NCBI GenBank assembly: GCA_018857735.1
Contig: JABMCL010000660.1
Coordinates: 294,001 to 358,000 of the forward strand
Direction of reading: 5' to 3'
Length of the DNA stretch: 64,000 nt
From: Alviniconcha marisindica
Lineage: Eukaryota > Mollusca > Gastropoda > Provannidae
A program made the translations under genes and the position numbers. Numbering within the stretch: the first letter of the stretch is position 1; each line of letters opens with the position of its first letter. This document shows positions 23,840 through 36,637 of the stretch, one piece after another. The notes below the pieces were generated by a model. It worked only from the letters and a program-made list of their open reading frames with translations, made no database searches and was not told the DNA's origin.

Positions 23840-25740
23840 GGCTTGTTATTCAATGCAATTGCCTTTACTGAATCGTTCAACTGTATGATCAATCAAATAT
23901 GTCTAAGTCACTTTACATCAACCAAAAGGTGCAAATCATATTCACATACATTAGTAGAAACAACCTCAAGTGATTACAGTATAGATACTCAGTAATGGAA
24001 GAAATGAAACTGTACAATACCAGTAAGCATTTCAACTACATCTTACTGACATTTCAACTTCAAGCCAATTACTGCATTTCTTTTCAATTCTGTGGATCTG
24101 AGTCTGTAGTGATGAGGTAGCCTACTCCACAGTGACCCAACAACCTGGTGATGAGTTCATAAACAATTGGTATCTGTTGACTGTGCCTACACAGAAAGGC
24201 AAACACTCATCCCCCATCTTGTTCACACAGAACTGGCACTGTTCCTGTGGCATAAAAAACAACAAAACTGACAGAAAAAAGAATCTCTTTGCTGAAACTG
24301 ATGCCTACTCAACTGTGTAAACCAGATGGATCAACTGTCTCATAACTGTTTTACAGTAACATATTTAGGCAGGTACCTTGTAAAATATGACTCTTATGAG
24401 GGAGCAAACGAGCATGATATAATTTTCTTTCAGAAAACCAGTTCTCTCAGTACAGTTCTCACAAATGTTCATGAATGCAAGTCACAAATACTAAAACAAA
24501 AGAAGGAAAAAACCCTGAACAAACACACCCATTCAAACTAACCAAATTCACACACATGTACATAACAATGGGCATAAGACTAACATGAAAGGAATCAGAA
24601 TGTTTATACTATCATGAAATGATTCAGAATGTTCAGTTCAAATGACTTCAGTGGGGAAACAAATCTGCGTATGTTGGTAACTAAGACCAGGATAGAGGGC
24701 GTGCTTGTGCACAGAAAATACAAAAGAAAAACAACAACCGACCAACCACACAGAACAAGTTTTCATTTTGTTCTCACACACAAACTGTACATCAGCTTAG
24801 ATATTAACAAACACTTCACATTTTAAACACAGACCACTGGACCAGCATTAATTCTTCCAAGATGACAAGCTATACTTTTGCCAGAATACTCCCAATCCTA
24901 TCTCTTGCAACTTAAAATTAATGTTGTTTTTGTTGGTGGTGGTGTTGTTATAAGCTTGCAGTGATGCACGCAGACTCACTAGGAGGTCCTGTGTTTTAAG
25001 GGTGTGTGGGAGGGGTGGGTACACTTTATTAATCTCTTACAGATAATTCAGGCTTTGTACCCTTCAGTAATGCCTTGCTGGACATTACAAGTGCCTTACC
25101 TGGATAAAGTGCAAAGGGAATACTCCCATGCCAATCCTGATAGTGTGTGATTGATGCTTTAGTCTTTACCTATTATGATGCACTTGGGAATGTATCAATT
25201 TTGCCATGGCAGCTAGGGAAACATCACCAAGTCTTCAACATCGAACTGCCCACAGATCTTTTGTAGATGCAGCCAAATGCACTGAGGTCTGCCATACTTT
25301 TTGTTCTCACGTCTCTACTCAAAGTCTCCAACTGATGTCTCATAACAGGTTTGTGAGTGAAAGGGACATCATAAAACGTTGCACCCAAACAAACATAGCC
25401 AGGCAGGCAGTTCGGATCACACTGTACTTCTCTTAAAAACAACTGAAAAACAAGACATGATATTAAAAAATTGGTCTTGTCAAACCAATCAATTGAGGAA
25501 GAATACAAACACTGAAAGAAGCTGTACGCATATACATGTTTTCATCATCCACTCAATGCTCCTTTGCAAACTCGGTCACACCCAAACTCTAAAGTCTAAG
25601 CATAAATTACGTGACATTACGTGACTGAAAAAATATATATGCTATGTTGTTTTCATCAGCACAACATTCCAAACATTCACAGAACAGAAGCTCAAGCCAT
25701 GATAAAGACAATGGAGAAGCAAGGGTGATGATGAGGATGA
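23840..25740. other. Downstream region and likely 3' UTR of POLDIP3
   Basis: No exon-like segment seen. The part between about 25020 and 25747 is probably the POLDIP3 3' UTR on the minus strand, given the hexamer at 25025-25030. Confidence 0.45.
25025..25030 (-). promoter_or_regulatory. Candidate polyadenylation signal for POLDIP3
   Basis: AATAAA on the minus strand about 720 bp after the POLDIP3 stop codon. It is the nearest canonical hexamer I found downstream. Confidence 0.4.
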
Positions 25741-25747
25741 AAGAAGT

Positions 25748-28700
25748 TCAAAGTTTGACGGTGAAGCGCACAGACTTGGAAGGGGCAGTGTCACCCCCAG
25801 TCTTGAAAAGAGCCTTGTGAATCAACGGGATTTCCACTGGAGCTGCGCTTTGTGCAGGTGGTTTCTTGCTGGACCTAGGCAAATGCACACAAAAATCATT
25901 TTTCTCCCAAATCCATCATTTCAGTCAAGATTAGTTTGACATTTAAAGCTTTTTATTATTTTAACACAAACCAACGCCTACAATTTTATGCAAGCTCCTT
26001 CACTAGTTTTGAGTTACTGTTCAGAAAATACCTCCCCCACCCCCCCTTCCCATGTCAGTAATGAGCAAAATGCTGACTGGGGTATTCCTGGAAAAGGAAA
26101 CCTGATGTTCATAATCTTTATTTTGTTTCATCATTGTTGTGACTACACAGCTGAACTTTGTAGTTACTGAACTGACTATTAACACTCACCCCGATGTGAT
26201 CTGTGTATCATAAAACTGTGAAATTCTCTGAGGTTAAAATTAGTTTTACCCCTCTGGCGACTGCTTTATCAAGATGGAAATTCTCCTGGAACACTTATGA
26301 TCATCTAACAACTGACCTGAGGGCGATAGGCAAGCTGGGTGGATTGTCCTCAGTGGCCGGAGCTTTCATCACCTTGGCATTCATTGGAGTCGTCAGCTTC
26401 ACAAACATAGGCTGGCCTGAAAACGGTCATTTTGTTTGTACTAAACACCACAGAACTCTCATGGCAGACATACCTGAAGCAGGTGGACTAGGAAACCAAA
26501 TCCTAACTGCATGTGGAGAAGGCACAGGCATGGTTTAGACATGGGTAAACGAGTGCTCCATAACTGACACTGATCATCATACAGTCACATCTAGTGGTAC
26601 CTCAAAATTTGTTAGCATATGGTCTTTAATGTCTACTAATATTACTACTACCATGCAAAATTCTGACATCACTGTGATGGATTTGCACCTACATGAATAA
26701 TTATCTATTCACAGATGTCCAGCCTTATGTAAATCATCAGACTTGCTATATTTCTTTTTATGTAATCTAGAACACAACAAAACAAAAAGAGCTTCTATGC
26801 TGCAGTAAAATGTAGGCCGGACACTTTAACACTTACCATCCAGCTCCCTATTGTGGTACTTCTTCAAGGCCATGACAGCATGCTCCCTGTGAATGAAGGC
26901 TACTTCAGCCTGACCCTTGGTCAACAGGTTGGCCCGCTTCAGTGGCCCTATGGCACCAAACAGCTCCTGCCATCAGTAATCAGTACAAGGTTCAGTGTCA
27001 TTACCATCAACAATAACAACAAAATAACCATTAAAATAGATGCAGTTAACTAGGCGTCAAGTTTGAACAGGTACAAACACACTGAGGTAGGCATAAGTGC
27101 CCAGGTACACAGACACACACTTTGAAATGAGCTTCTCTACTTACAATAATGTCATCCTGGGTGACGGTTGTGTGTAGGTTGGATACCAAAATACGAAAAC
27201 CCTGGAGAGGACTCAAGAGTACAGCATCTGGATCTTCCTCCTCCTGTTCTTCCTCTTCATACAGCTCCTACATACAACAACAACATGATTTTTGTATCAT
27301 ATGGACATATAAATTACCTGTGAAACTAAAAGACACTTGATCATTAAAACAACGACGACTGCATGCAATTGCAGGAGCTTCAGTATCAAGGATGCATTTA
27401 GTGACACCTGTTATACAATATGGGGTTATTTGGCATTGTCAACCTCATACTGCATTAGTATCATGAGAGAATGCATCTGTCACTAGCTTTAATTACAAAT
27501 CACACCAAAAAGAGAAAACTATCAAAACTCACTAAGACTGTAAGAGAACAGGGAAATAAAACAAAATTAATTTTGTTATACATACTTTTGTTTTACTCTC
27601 TTGTGTGACGGACTGATACACATGACACATCCACACAAAAGAATTGGTTCAGGTCAGTGAAGAAAAGTATGTAAACAGCACCCAAGGAAACAAGATCATT
27701 TAAACACAGAAAATGCATCAAGTATTCCCCCTTTAAATCAACCTTAACTTCTCAAGCTACTTAATCAGTATGTACATGACCATCTCCATAAATGTGAGTC
27801 ATACAAGACTGGATAAGAACTACAGTAGTCACAAAAATAAGAACATTCAGTGTCAGTATGCCATTAGTGTCAACACTGCTGTGACTGTCAGAGACCTAGA
27901 AATTCAACGAAGGTCACCAAAAATGGCATGAATGATGAAAGTGCGAAGTTTAATGGAGGTTATCATCATACTCTCAATGAAGCTAGTTATCCAATGATAA
28001 GTGTTTAAGATTACAACCAAATAGCCTGCTAAATAGATGCCCACACCACAACAAGCATTTAGACTGTTTACCAAGCCCATGTGCGTCACAAACACACAAT
28101 GTGATCAGAGCACTTATCAAGAAACTTGCAAGTACCATGTTCACCTGTCTGATGATAACAATGTGACTGAGAGTCAAGATCACCCAAACAGGTAAAGCCT
28201 ACAAATGTGGAACTAAATAATCTGCTTGCTTACTATACACTTACAGTCTCAAGGGAAAATACCATTTTAATTTTTGTCTGTGATGGCCAGCCAAATACAT
28301 ATATATGATCTTTAATGGGAGTAAATGACAATACCACAGTGCTACATCAAATAACATACTTCTAATTTTATCCCAACCTTTTACATCGGGCGCCACAACA
28401 ACGGACCCTTTGAAGATGTGCTACCAATGTCAAATACCATACTGGTATGTGCTGTTATTGCAAAAATAAAAACAAAACAAAACAAACTTTTTAAAAAGTT
28501 GCTTTACATGAATCAGAATATCTGAAATAGAACCCACCTTAACTTCAAACTCTTCTTCATACACTTCCTTCTCAGGTTCAGGCTCAGGTGCACGCCGTTT
28601 CTTGGCTGGTGCATGATCGGTGATGACAGGTATTGGGTTACCAGCTCCTCCTGATGAAAATCGCTCCGACAGCGACATGGGTGCTCGTCGCTTGACCGCC

Positions 28701-31700
28701 ACCTTGGCAGCCGCGGAGACCTGTGTCACTCCCACAGACGGTGTACGGGTTGATGGGTGCGGTGCCAATCGCTTGGTGGCAGACAGGCCTGGAGAAGACA
28801 GTCTTGAAGAAATTGGGGCACTCTCAGTCTGAAGCTGAATGCGTGAAAAGGCTGACTGCGCCGGCCGCTTGGCGGGCAACGCTGAAACAGAAGCACCTGG
28901 GGAGGCCCTTAGCCTTGGCTGGGGCTGAGGGGCGGTGTGTTGCAGTCTAGCATCTGGGGCAGCAGCCGAAACATTCTTCACTGTTTTGTAGCGAGTGTTG
29001 GTAATGTAGTCTGAGGCCAAGGTTGGGGCAGGTTTGGTTGGAGCTGGCACAGTGCTGGGTGGCTTGATGGGTAACCGTTTTGGGACAGGAGACTGGATGG
29101 GGGATGGGGCTCTAGTTCTTTGAGTACTGGGGGAAGGGCCGGGTCCTGGTCTCGTTCTGACCTTGTTGCTGGGAGCTGGGGCCTGTACTGGTGGGGGCTT
29201 GAATCTGTCATTCTGGAACTGAATGACAGGTCCTCTGGCATTGTCCATCACTGGTCTGGGCCCACTGCCACTCTGTGTTGGAGGCGGGCGCTCCTGTTGG
29301 AATACGGCAAAGTGTAAACAAAATAATGGTCACCTTCACTCAAACTGTTACACTGACCTCAAATATTAAAGAAACTAGCTGACCCGAGTAACTGTGGCAT
29401 GGACAAAGTCACATGCAACTGAACTAGCCAGCATCCTGACCTTTTAACCCACATTTGTACCTTTACAAAACCATAGCTCAACAGAGTTGTACAAAACTAT
29501 GACAGTTTGGCTCTGGGAGAAAATATTTGTATTTCTAAAACAAAATTCTTATTCAACTAACTTTCTGAAGGATTACACCAGGACCTTCCCACTGTACACC
29601 AATACAGTCAATGACTGGGATTACACCTACTGTTGCTTGCTTTGGCTTAAACCTTGAAACAGATGGCCTACCTGGCTGCCTTGAGGCAGTCGGCGAGTGA
29701 TTGTCAAGTTCTTCCCATCAAATGTGACATCCGGAATGGAGCGAGTTATCTTCAGACTGCTGCCTGTGTCTTCGACCAATGCACCACCACTGGCCAGGGG
29801 GTTCACCAACTGAGAAGAGAAAGGGTAGCGAGGGTTTATCTAATAATCTTAATCAAATAAATCCACAAATAAAAAATACAGAATGCATAAAATACACAGA
29901 CGTGGATAAAATGGTGCACAGCTTTAAGCTAAACAATGGGTTGAAGCATTTTTGTAAATAGCCCATTTGATTCTGAGAGTACAAGCAAACCATTTGATTT
30001 TGAGACATTACTCAAACTAGAGCAAAACTAGACTGGTTCTCTTTTTTGTTTGCTTCTCAGACTTTTCTCTCTTTAAATATTTTGGCTAGCTGCCAGCTGA
30101 ACCTCCGAAAATCACAGAAACTTGGACAATTCGCATGCATGATGAACATTGTCTTTAACAATAACAGTTTAAGTACACAATGGACTCACAGTTCTTGTCA
30201 AAGGGGCTGCTGGAGCTGCAGGAGGCTGACCAGCATTTACAGCAACCTGGAAACAGGCAACAAGTGCTATAATGCAAATCTGTGTATCAAAACTATCATC
30301 ACCACAAACTATGTTGTTGTTGTTTTCGGGGGGGGGGGGGGGGGGGGGGGTGTTTTTTTTTCCTTGCACACAAAAATAAATACTTTCCATTTTAAAGATA
30401 CTAGTGACAGGCCTAAGATGTAAACCTATTTAATACTCATCATTAAAATGTACCCCCCCCCCCCCCCCCCCCCCAATTAAATTTAAAAGAGGAAAGACAC
30501 TGCAGACATACTGGCAATGACACAAACACTTCACTGCTCACAACTAAAGAAGTAAGCACAAATCAGAAGCTCATAACAACAAGCAAACGACAAAATTACT
30601 CTAAAATAAATCATAGTCACTTGTACAATGCAAATAAACACGAACAGTCAATGGATAGCATGGTGACAGGACCTGAAAACTGGCTCTTACTGTATTGGTT
30701 ACATTAGTTTTACCTAAAATCAATCTTTCACAGCAGAAAGCAGTGCCATTCTAAAAATTCAGCCATGTCATACTGATAACGTTAACCAGAGCTCATGTAA
30801 ACGGATGCTCAATTCTGTTAACAAACGTGCTCATGTTAAGTGATGCTCAATTAATCAGTCACTCTTAATCTTAACCAGTGCACACTGGCCATGACTGAGT
30901 GCTGTACAAAGTTCAAAACAATACCAACATTAATTTTATAAAATAATGTTTCTCTTCTTAATCTTACTTTGCCACCTTATTATTGTGAGCATAACTACAA
31001 TGCTGTCAGAGCACAAAACACAGCTCAGGATAACCTCTAACCTGCACATTTTACCTATTATATCTACTCACAGACTAAATCTAGATCTGGCTGCCTATAT
31101 TACACTTACAATGACAATTATATGATAAACTTTAAAAGACATGAACCTAACAACTGACATGTTCCTGACTATAGCAGTATAGGCTAGGTTTTCCTTTGTT
31201 TGCTTATCACAAATTTATGTTTGTATTGCATGATCTATTGGCCAGTCTTTCAAGTGAACTAAATAAGACCTTAAGAAGCTTAGTGAAGCATAGGCAGTAC
31301 AAATTTATTGGTGTTTGTTGCATTGAAGAGTGAGACTAAGATTATTGTCAATTGTGAACTTCTGAGAGTATCAACTATCATCTGAAACTGGCAACAATGA
31401 TTAAATAACAACATATTAACTATTAATTTTGTTACCAGTTTAAAAAGAAATTTGTTTTGTTCTTTGATAATTATAGAGCAAAATTAAATAACTTATAATT
31501 CATGCACCATGCAAAATAATTATATAAATTATGTAAATCAATTATATATAAAAACTGGTACATACACATGACACTGCAAAATCAAAGGCATGAACACAAA
31601 CACATCTATCCCAACATTACAATTACATATCATGACTTACCACTTGCAGTCATGACAGACTGACACTAATGACAGCTGATGAAATTGAAAGTGTAGATCT

Positions 31701-33270
31701 ATATATTCAAAAGCTCAGGCTACATTTATACATCTGTATCATTATCAGTGTATGTATTCAGCTTCACACCCCACATTGCAATGTCATGTTTGTCACATAA
31801 CTAATAAGTGCACTACAGTATACACCCCCCCCCCCCCCCAATGTATGTATACACACACATGACCACAAACATCCCTCCACAAACACACACACACTGACCA
31901 AGAAGGCGCAACCTACATCCAGAACAAAAGCAAAAAAGCAACATTTACTGTGAAATTGATAAGGTCACCACCGCTGTTCTGATCAGGCACCTGCTGAAAT
32001 GACATAGGAGGTTGACTGAAGTTTGGCATCGGCTGACTGAAGGCTGGAGGTGGTTGGTTCACATTTGGAGGTGGCTGATTCATCTGTGGTTGAGGCTGGT
32101 TGAAATGTGGGCCTTGCTGCTGGTTGAACTGTGGGACACGCTGTTGGCTGAAGCGTGGGGCTTGCTGTTGCTGGTTGAATGGTGGGGCTTGTTGCTGGTT
32201 GAACGGTGGGGCTTGTGGCTGGTTAAATGGAGGGGCTTGTTGCTGGAATATGGGTCGGGGCTGCTGAAACTGGAAACCTTGCTGCTGTGGGGTTTGAAAC
32301 CTCTGCTGACCAGGGGGCCTGATTGGCTGGGGAGGTCGTTGAAATGGCCCCTTTTGCAGCTGCTGAGCACCAGGGACTGGACCTTGGGGCCTTGGGTTCA
32401 TCTGCGGCTGTCCACCGTGCTGCAGTTTGGAACGAGCATCAAAAGTCCCCTTACTGATGCGCTTCTGCATAATCTTTGCCCGGGCATCAGGAATTTTGAT
32501 CCTATTCTTTATGGTGATCATGTCACGAGCATCAATCTGCCCTTTCCCAGGCCCTGCAAGACTGCTGCTGTTGTTCTGGGCTGCACTGCCTCTCTGGAAG
32601 ACAGTTTTTGTTCTCAGACCTGGTGCACTGAAGGGTCGTTTTTTCTGAACGATGCCAGGGCGATTTGGTCTGGCTACAAAACCAGATCTGAAGTTCTGGC
32701 GTTGCTGCATCGGTTTTCCTTGAATCTGTTTGCGAGCATTTTGATTCCTGTAGATAAAGAACATTTTTTTTATAAATAAAACGATGTCCATTAGGTCACT
32801 TTTATCAAAAGTAACAGGATGATCAAACCACAGTTGTGGTCACTAAAAGTAAAAGTAAAACGAATAGCGTCAATGTGACGGTCTTCCTTTACGGCAGGAC
32901 TAACAAAGTAACAATTTACATCCCCCCCCCCCCCGGGAAAAAAATGAAGAAAGGCCTTCACACTAATCGTCTCACAGATCTATTGCAAAGAAAAAAATGA
33001 GGAAGAAGGGATGAAAAAAGCGAACATTATCACTGTAATTATCAGCTTGCTTTGGGCGATTTGCATGTGCAGGTGCTCTATGTCTAAGCCGAAATATTCT
33101 AAAACGACCTATGGTTAAAAGAAACAACCCCCACGACATCCAAGTCATTAACGAACTAACGTGGCCATCATTTGTGAAATAGAACCACAATATACGTACG
33201 AAAACTGCACTTTAAAATTCAATCCTCTTTTTCTTGTTGCAATGATTTCATCGAGCGACAGGTCCGCCAT
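25748..33270 (-). CDS. POLDIP3: POLDIP3/SKAR-like RRM protein, complete, 9 coding exons
   Basis: Exons in transcript order: 33270-33200, 32747-31949, 30246-30190, 29809-29672, 29293-28538, 27267-27145, 26966-26837, 26416-26317 and 25874-25748 (stop TGA). All GT-AG junctions and phases agree, giving 767 codons including stop (766 aa). The known role of the family is exon-junction-linked mRNA export and translation: it binds UAP56/DDX39B and recruits S6K1. Seen here: the N-terminal UAP56-binding motif; repeated DAR motifs (DARDMI, DARAKI, DARSKL) typical of SKAR; a long Q/P/F/N-rich stretch (about residues 120-290); a basic P/S/T-rich exon; an acidic run (YEEEEQEEEDPD); an RRM at about residues 630-695 with RNP2-like ILVSNL and a degenerate RNP1 (GQAEVAFI); LDGQPM after the RRM; and the C-terminal IHKALFK motif. 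Human POLDIP3 is about 420 aa, so this protein is much expanded outside the RRM. The gene is divergent from THUMPD1. Confidence 0.92.
26317..27267 (-). other. POLDIP3: RRM-encoding exons of POLDIP3
   Basis: Three exons (27267-27145, 26966-26837, 26416-26317) encode one RRM. Beta-1 is FRILVSNLH. Helix 1 crosses an intron at TQDDII/ELFGAIGPLK. Beta-2 and beta-3 are RANLLTKGQAEVAFI, and helix 2 is HAVMALKKYHNRELDG. The order and the LDGQPM sequence after the domain match POLDIP3 more closely than ALYREF. Confidence 0.88.
30328..30350 (+). repeat. Poly-G tract in POLDIP3 intron
   Basis: Twenty-three G, followed 102 bp later by a 22-base poly-C tract (30453-30474), so the two can pair in one transcript. 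Confidence 0.95.
30500..31900. other. POLDIP3 intron between 30246 and 31949, no further feature
   Basis: AT-rich, with a 15-base poly-C tract at 31825-31839. I see no alternative exon or recognisable element. Confidence 0.5.
33268..33270 (-). other. POLDIP3: POLDIP3 start codon
   Basis: ATG read on the minus strand. It was chosen because the encoded N-terminus, MADLSLDEIIATRKRG, matches the conserved UAP56-binding N-terminus of POLDIP3/SKAR. The first exon is only 71 nt (33270-33200) and ends at a GTACGT donor. Confidence 0.85.
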
Positions 33271-33842
33271 GATGCGACGTACTGAACTGCGGATCTGTGA
33301 CGCAGCAGCTCATACACATTTTTTACTCAGTTTTATTTTTATTTCATATGCTTCCCAAAAAATGTTTTCCAAGAAATCACAATCTGTATACTATTATTTT
33401 TCTATATAAACATTATTATTTTATGTACACGAAGTCTATTTTAGCCTGTCAAACTGGCCCATTATCATACTGCGAATCTGTTATATGGCTGCCTCCTTGT
33501 GGACCACACACCACCACATAGCGAATCAACATCCGCTCCAGTAATCAGTCTTCACAAAAAGGTGTTAATATGATTACACTGGTGTGATATAACAAACACA
33601 GAGAAAAACGGAGGATCAGGGAAACACTTGAGGGTTTTCTGAACTGTAAATTCATAATTTCTACAGCATGTCACTTTTGTCAGTCGTAATACTAATAACT
33701 AATATTATAAATGTGATGTCAGATTTGTACAGGTTCCTCACAATCTGGGAGGAAGGGAAATTGTTTCATTGCGCCCAATCAGCAATACAATCTATAGACT
33801 AGTACTAAATATTGTTGGTACATGGCCATAGTAGTGGCTGAG

Positions 33843-33844
<2 letters not shown>

Positions 33845-33891
<47 letters not shown>
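33845..33891 (+). repeat. (TA)n microsatellite
   Basis: About 23 TA units. Confidence 0.95.
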
Positions 33892-33893
<2 letters not shown>

Positions 33894-34230
33894 AAGGAGG
33901 TGGTCGGAAATTCCTGGGACATTTCAAATGTCATTTTGGGCCACAAATAAGAATTATCCATTGATTTTGGCTTTATATAGCTGTGTTTCTGTGCAGTGAT
34001 CGCCCTGGACATTTTTCAAACTGGTGTAGGTGGCGAAAGAGGTTCACAGAAACCAGTCAGATGGGTCATACTCATAGTAACTGGTTAGTTACTTTGCGAA
34101 CACCACCTAAAGTGCCAGAATAATCATCAACATGATTGTGGGCATCTGATGGCTTTCCATACTACTATTAACTAGAAGTAGAACTGAACAAGCAAACACC
34201 TGACCCAGCTCCCTTCCCTGTCTAGAAATA

Positions 34231-34231
34231 A

Positions 34232-34272
<41 letters not shown>

Positions 34273-34276
34273 CACA
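34231..34276 (+). repeat. (CA)n microsatellite
   Basis: CA units with one CAAA interruption. Confidence 0.93.
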
Positions 34277-34559
34277 TGTGCACACATACCGTGATACACA
34301 CACACCATGCCCTCTCACACTGTGCTGTGTAATTTTGTGTATGGTGGGGTGTTTTTTTAGCCGGTCAAACAAAATACTATTACCAACCAGTACATCTGAC
34401 CAATTGCTGATTTTTAATAATAATATATATGCTGATCTTAACTGATAAAATACCAGAAATTACCAGTTAACAATAACATGTACCCTGTGTAGCATATATA
34501 TATATATCATTATATGTCACTAGCAAGCAGCATCCAGGAATCTAGAATTGGTGCAATGG

Positions 34560-34800
34560 ATTGGAGTGTACAGCAGTGGTGGTAGTCTATTGGCACTTGG
34601 CCGAGGCCAGGACTTACTTAAAGCACTCAATATCTGCTGGTATTGCTGGCACCAGCCCTTTGACTGTCTCATCCATGATCATGAGGCGCATTTGTTTGTG
34701 CCGCTCATGAAGAGTTGGGAGATCATGCTTGTGGAGGAGGCCTGTCACAAAGCCATGTGTCATGGACCTATATTCTCCTGGCTATGAAGCATGCTGCATT
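34560..34800 (-). mobile_element. LINE reverse-transcriptase relic, inverted
   Basis: On the minus strand one frame reads LHKHDLPTLHERHKQMRL and then KGLVPAIPAD. This resembles the WPTLEERRxxxRLxMMYKIxxGLV segment near the C-terminus of LINE RT ORFs. It lacks the rest of the domain. Similar-looking but unassigned sequence continues towards 34960. Confidence 0.55.
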
Positions 34801-34987
34801 TCACTGAATTCACACCAACTTGTTAACATCTTGCTTGACAGAGAGGTCCCATCTGATGGTTCCATACTTCAGGAGTTGGCGGTTGAGTAACAAGTAGGCA
34901 TTCACTGATTCAGCTTGCATGCAGTGGGGCACTGCCTGAGGTTCTGATGAAAGAATCCCAGGGTGCAGTTTGCTTTCTTTGTGATGG

Positions 34988-34994
<7 letters not shown>

Positions 34995-35051
<57 letters not shown>
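34995..35051 (+). repeat. (TA)n microsatellite
   Basis: About 28 TA units. Confidence 0.95.
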
Positions 35052-35055
<4 letters not shown>

Positions 35056-35479
35056 CACTAGAGACTGACACTAGAAATAGAATGCAGCTGAGTTTTCTTG
35101 AATTTTCCGTTTATATTTTAATTTTGCTCAGTGCTGAGAAAGCCAGTCTTTCCACACTTCTTTCTTTGTGCAGATTGTGCTGTGAAATGGATGTATATCA
35201 TGTAAATAAGCTGTAGGAAAGGGGGCCTGACTTTGCTCATGGGACATTTGGTGAACACTAAAAGTCTACATCATACATGTACTGTTCATTGTATCAAGTG
35301 TTAACCAGTCCATGTTGAATTAAGGTCTGTTCATACCTCATTTTATTCTTTCACTGATTTTATAGTTAACCAACTCACTGTGTTTCTGCAAATAACCAGC
35401 ATTGCTATTGTCAGGTGATTCACCGAGTCACTGCTCCTGTAATCAGTGTAGATGTATTTCTGCTTTTGTAGTTTGCAGA

Positions 35480-36564
35480 ATGAGTGATGGAGGACAGAAG
35501 AAGAGGAAGTCTAAGGGCTGGTACAAAAAGCAGGCATTTCACAACAAGCGTTTCAAGACAGATGGGAAACCAGGTCATCGTCTCGTCGCTGGGCTGAAAG
35601 GCTTCATTGTTACATGCAATGAGCACGAGAAGGATGCAGTCAAGGAATCTTACAATATCCTTAATGAATATGCAGACAAGTTGTATGGCCCTGAGGTAAT
35701 TCATATATATATATATATATAATATAGACACAACAAACAGTAAAAGCTCTGTAACATTTGCATCATCCTGAAATCTGATAATTAAAGAACAGTCACATTC
35801 TGTCTGTCTGTATTGTCTGTCTGTCTATGTTAAAGCCCTGAATGATTTGGTGCTCAGCCTGTTGACCCGCTGAATGTATTGAGATGAAACTTGGTGCGAA
35901 GATTCCTTTGGAATCTCTGAGGAGATAATAAAGTGATCTTGAATCTTGGACAAGAGCCAGTGGGCCCTGTGTGATGTACCTGTAGTATGGGTAGCACCTC
36001 TTTCGCTAATGAACACAATAATGGTAAAGATTATTTAAACCAGTGAATCACTCTGTGAAGTAAAGGAAGGGTCTAACTGTAGCACCATTTAGCTATGCAG
36101 TGTAAGGCTCTTAGAACACTGGACTCTCATGCCAGCAATCATGAGTTGAAATCTTGGAACCTACTTTTTTTAATGTAAATGCTGAAACATCAATAACTAT
36201 TATTATATGTAATATGTATGTCTCTGTGTCACCCTTATTAAAAATAGCTTCAGCACTTACATTCCTGTTGAAGAGCTTGCCAAAGTGGGTATATCATTAT
36301 ATGGCTACACAAAATGATTGACAGTAAAAAAGTGAAATGTATACCCAGGGATTGTGTCCCGGGGCAGTTGTCGATATTCTAGTTTCTACTTGCTGAATTC
36401 ATCAAATCCAAAACAACTTGTAAATAATTGTCAGCACTTTTTTTTGTTTTTTGTTTTTGTTGGTACTCTGCTGTTTGCAAATGAAATGCAATGTTTCTTT
36501 GTAACTAAGTTAGTCTGCTAGTACATATATATATATATTATACATGTCTGTCTGTCTGTCTTTT

Positions 36565-36637
<73 letters not shown>

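Larger units (their letters stand above)
33271..35479. other. Divergent intergenic region between POLDIP3 and THUMPD1
   Basis: About 2.2 kb between the two start codons. Contains (TA)n at 33845-33891, (CA)n at 34231-34276, an inverted LINE relic near 34560-34960 and (TA)n at 34995-35051. The POLDIP3 promoter should lie just above 33270; no clear TATA box is seen, and the THUMPD1 transcript may start with an upstream untranslated exon. Confidence 0.5.

Noticed and set aside
28620..29317. Plus-strand ORFs over the POLDIP3 P/S-rich exon
   Set aside because: Antisense shadows of exon 29293-28538.
32012..32779. Plus-strand 255-codon Trp/Leu-rich ORF
   Set aside because: Antisense shadow of the Q/P-rich POLDIP3 exon, which has matching splice sites and DAR motifs on the minus strand.
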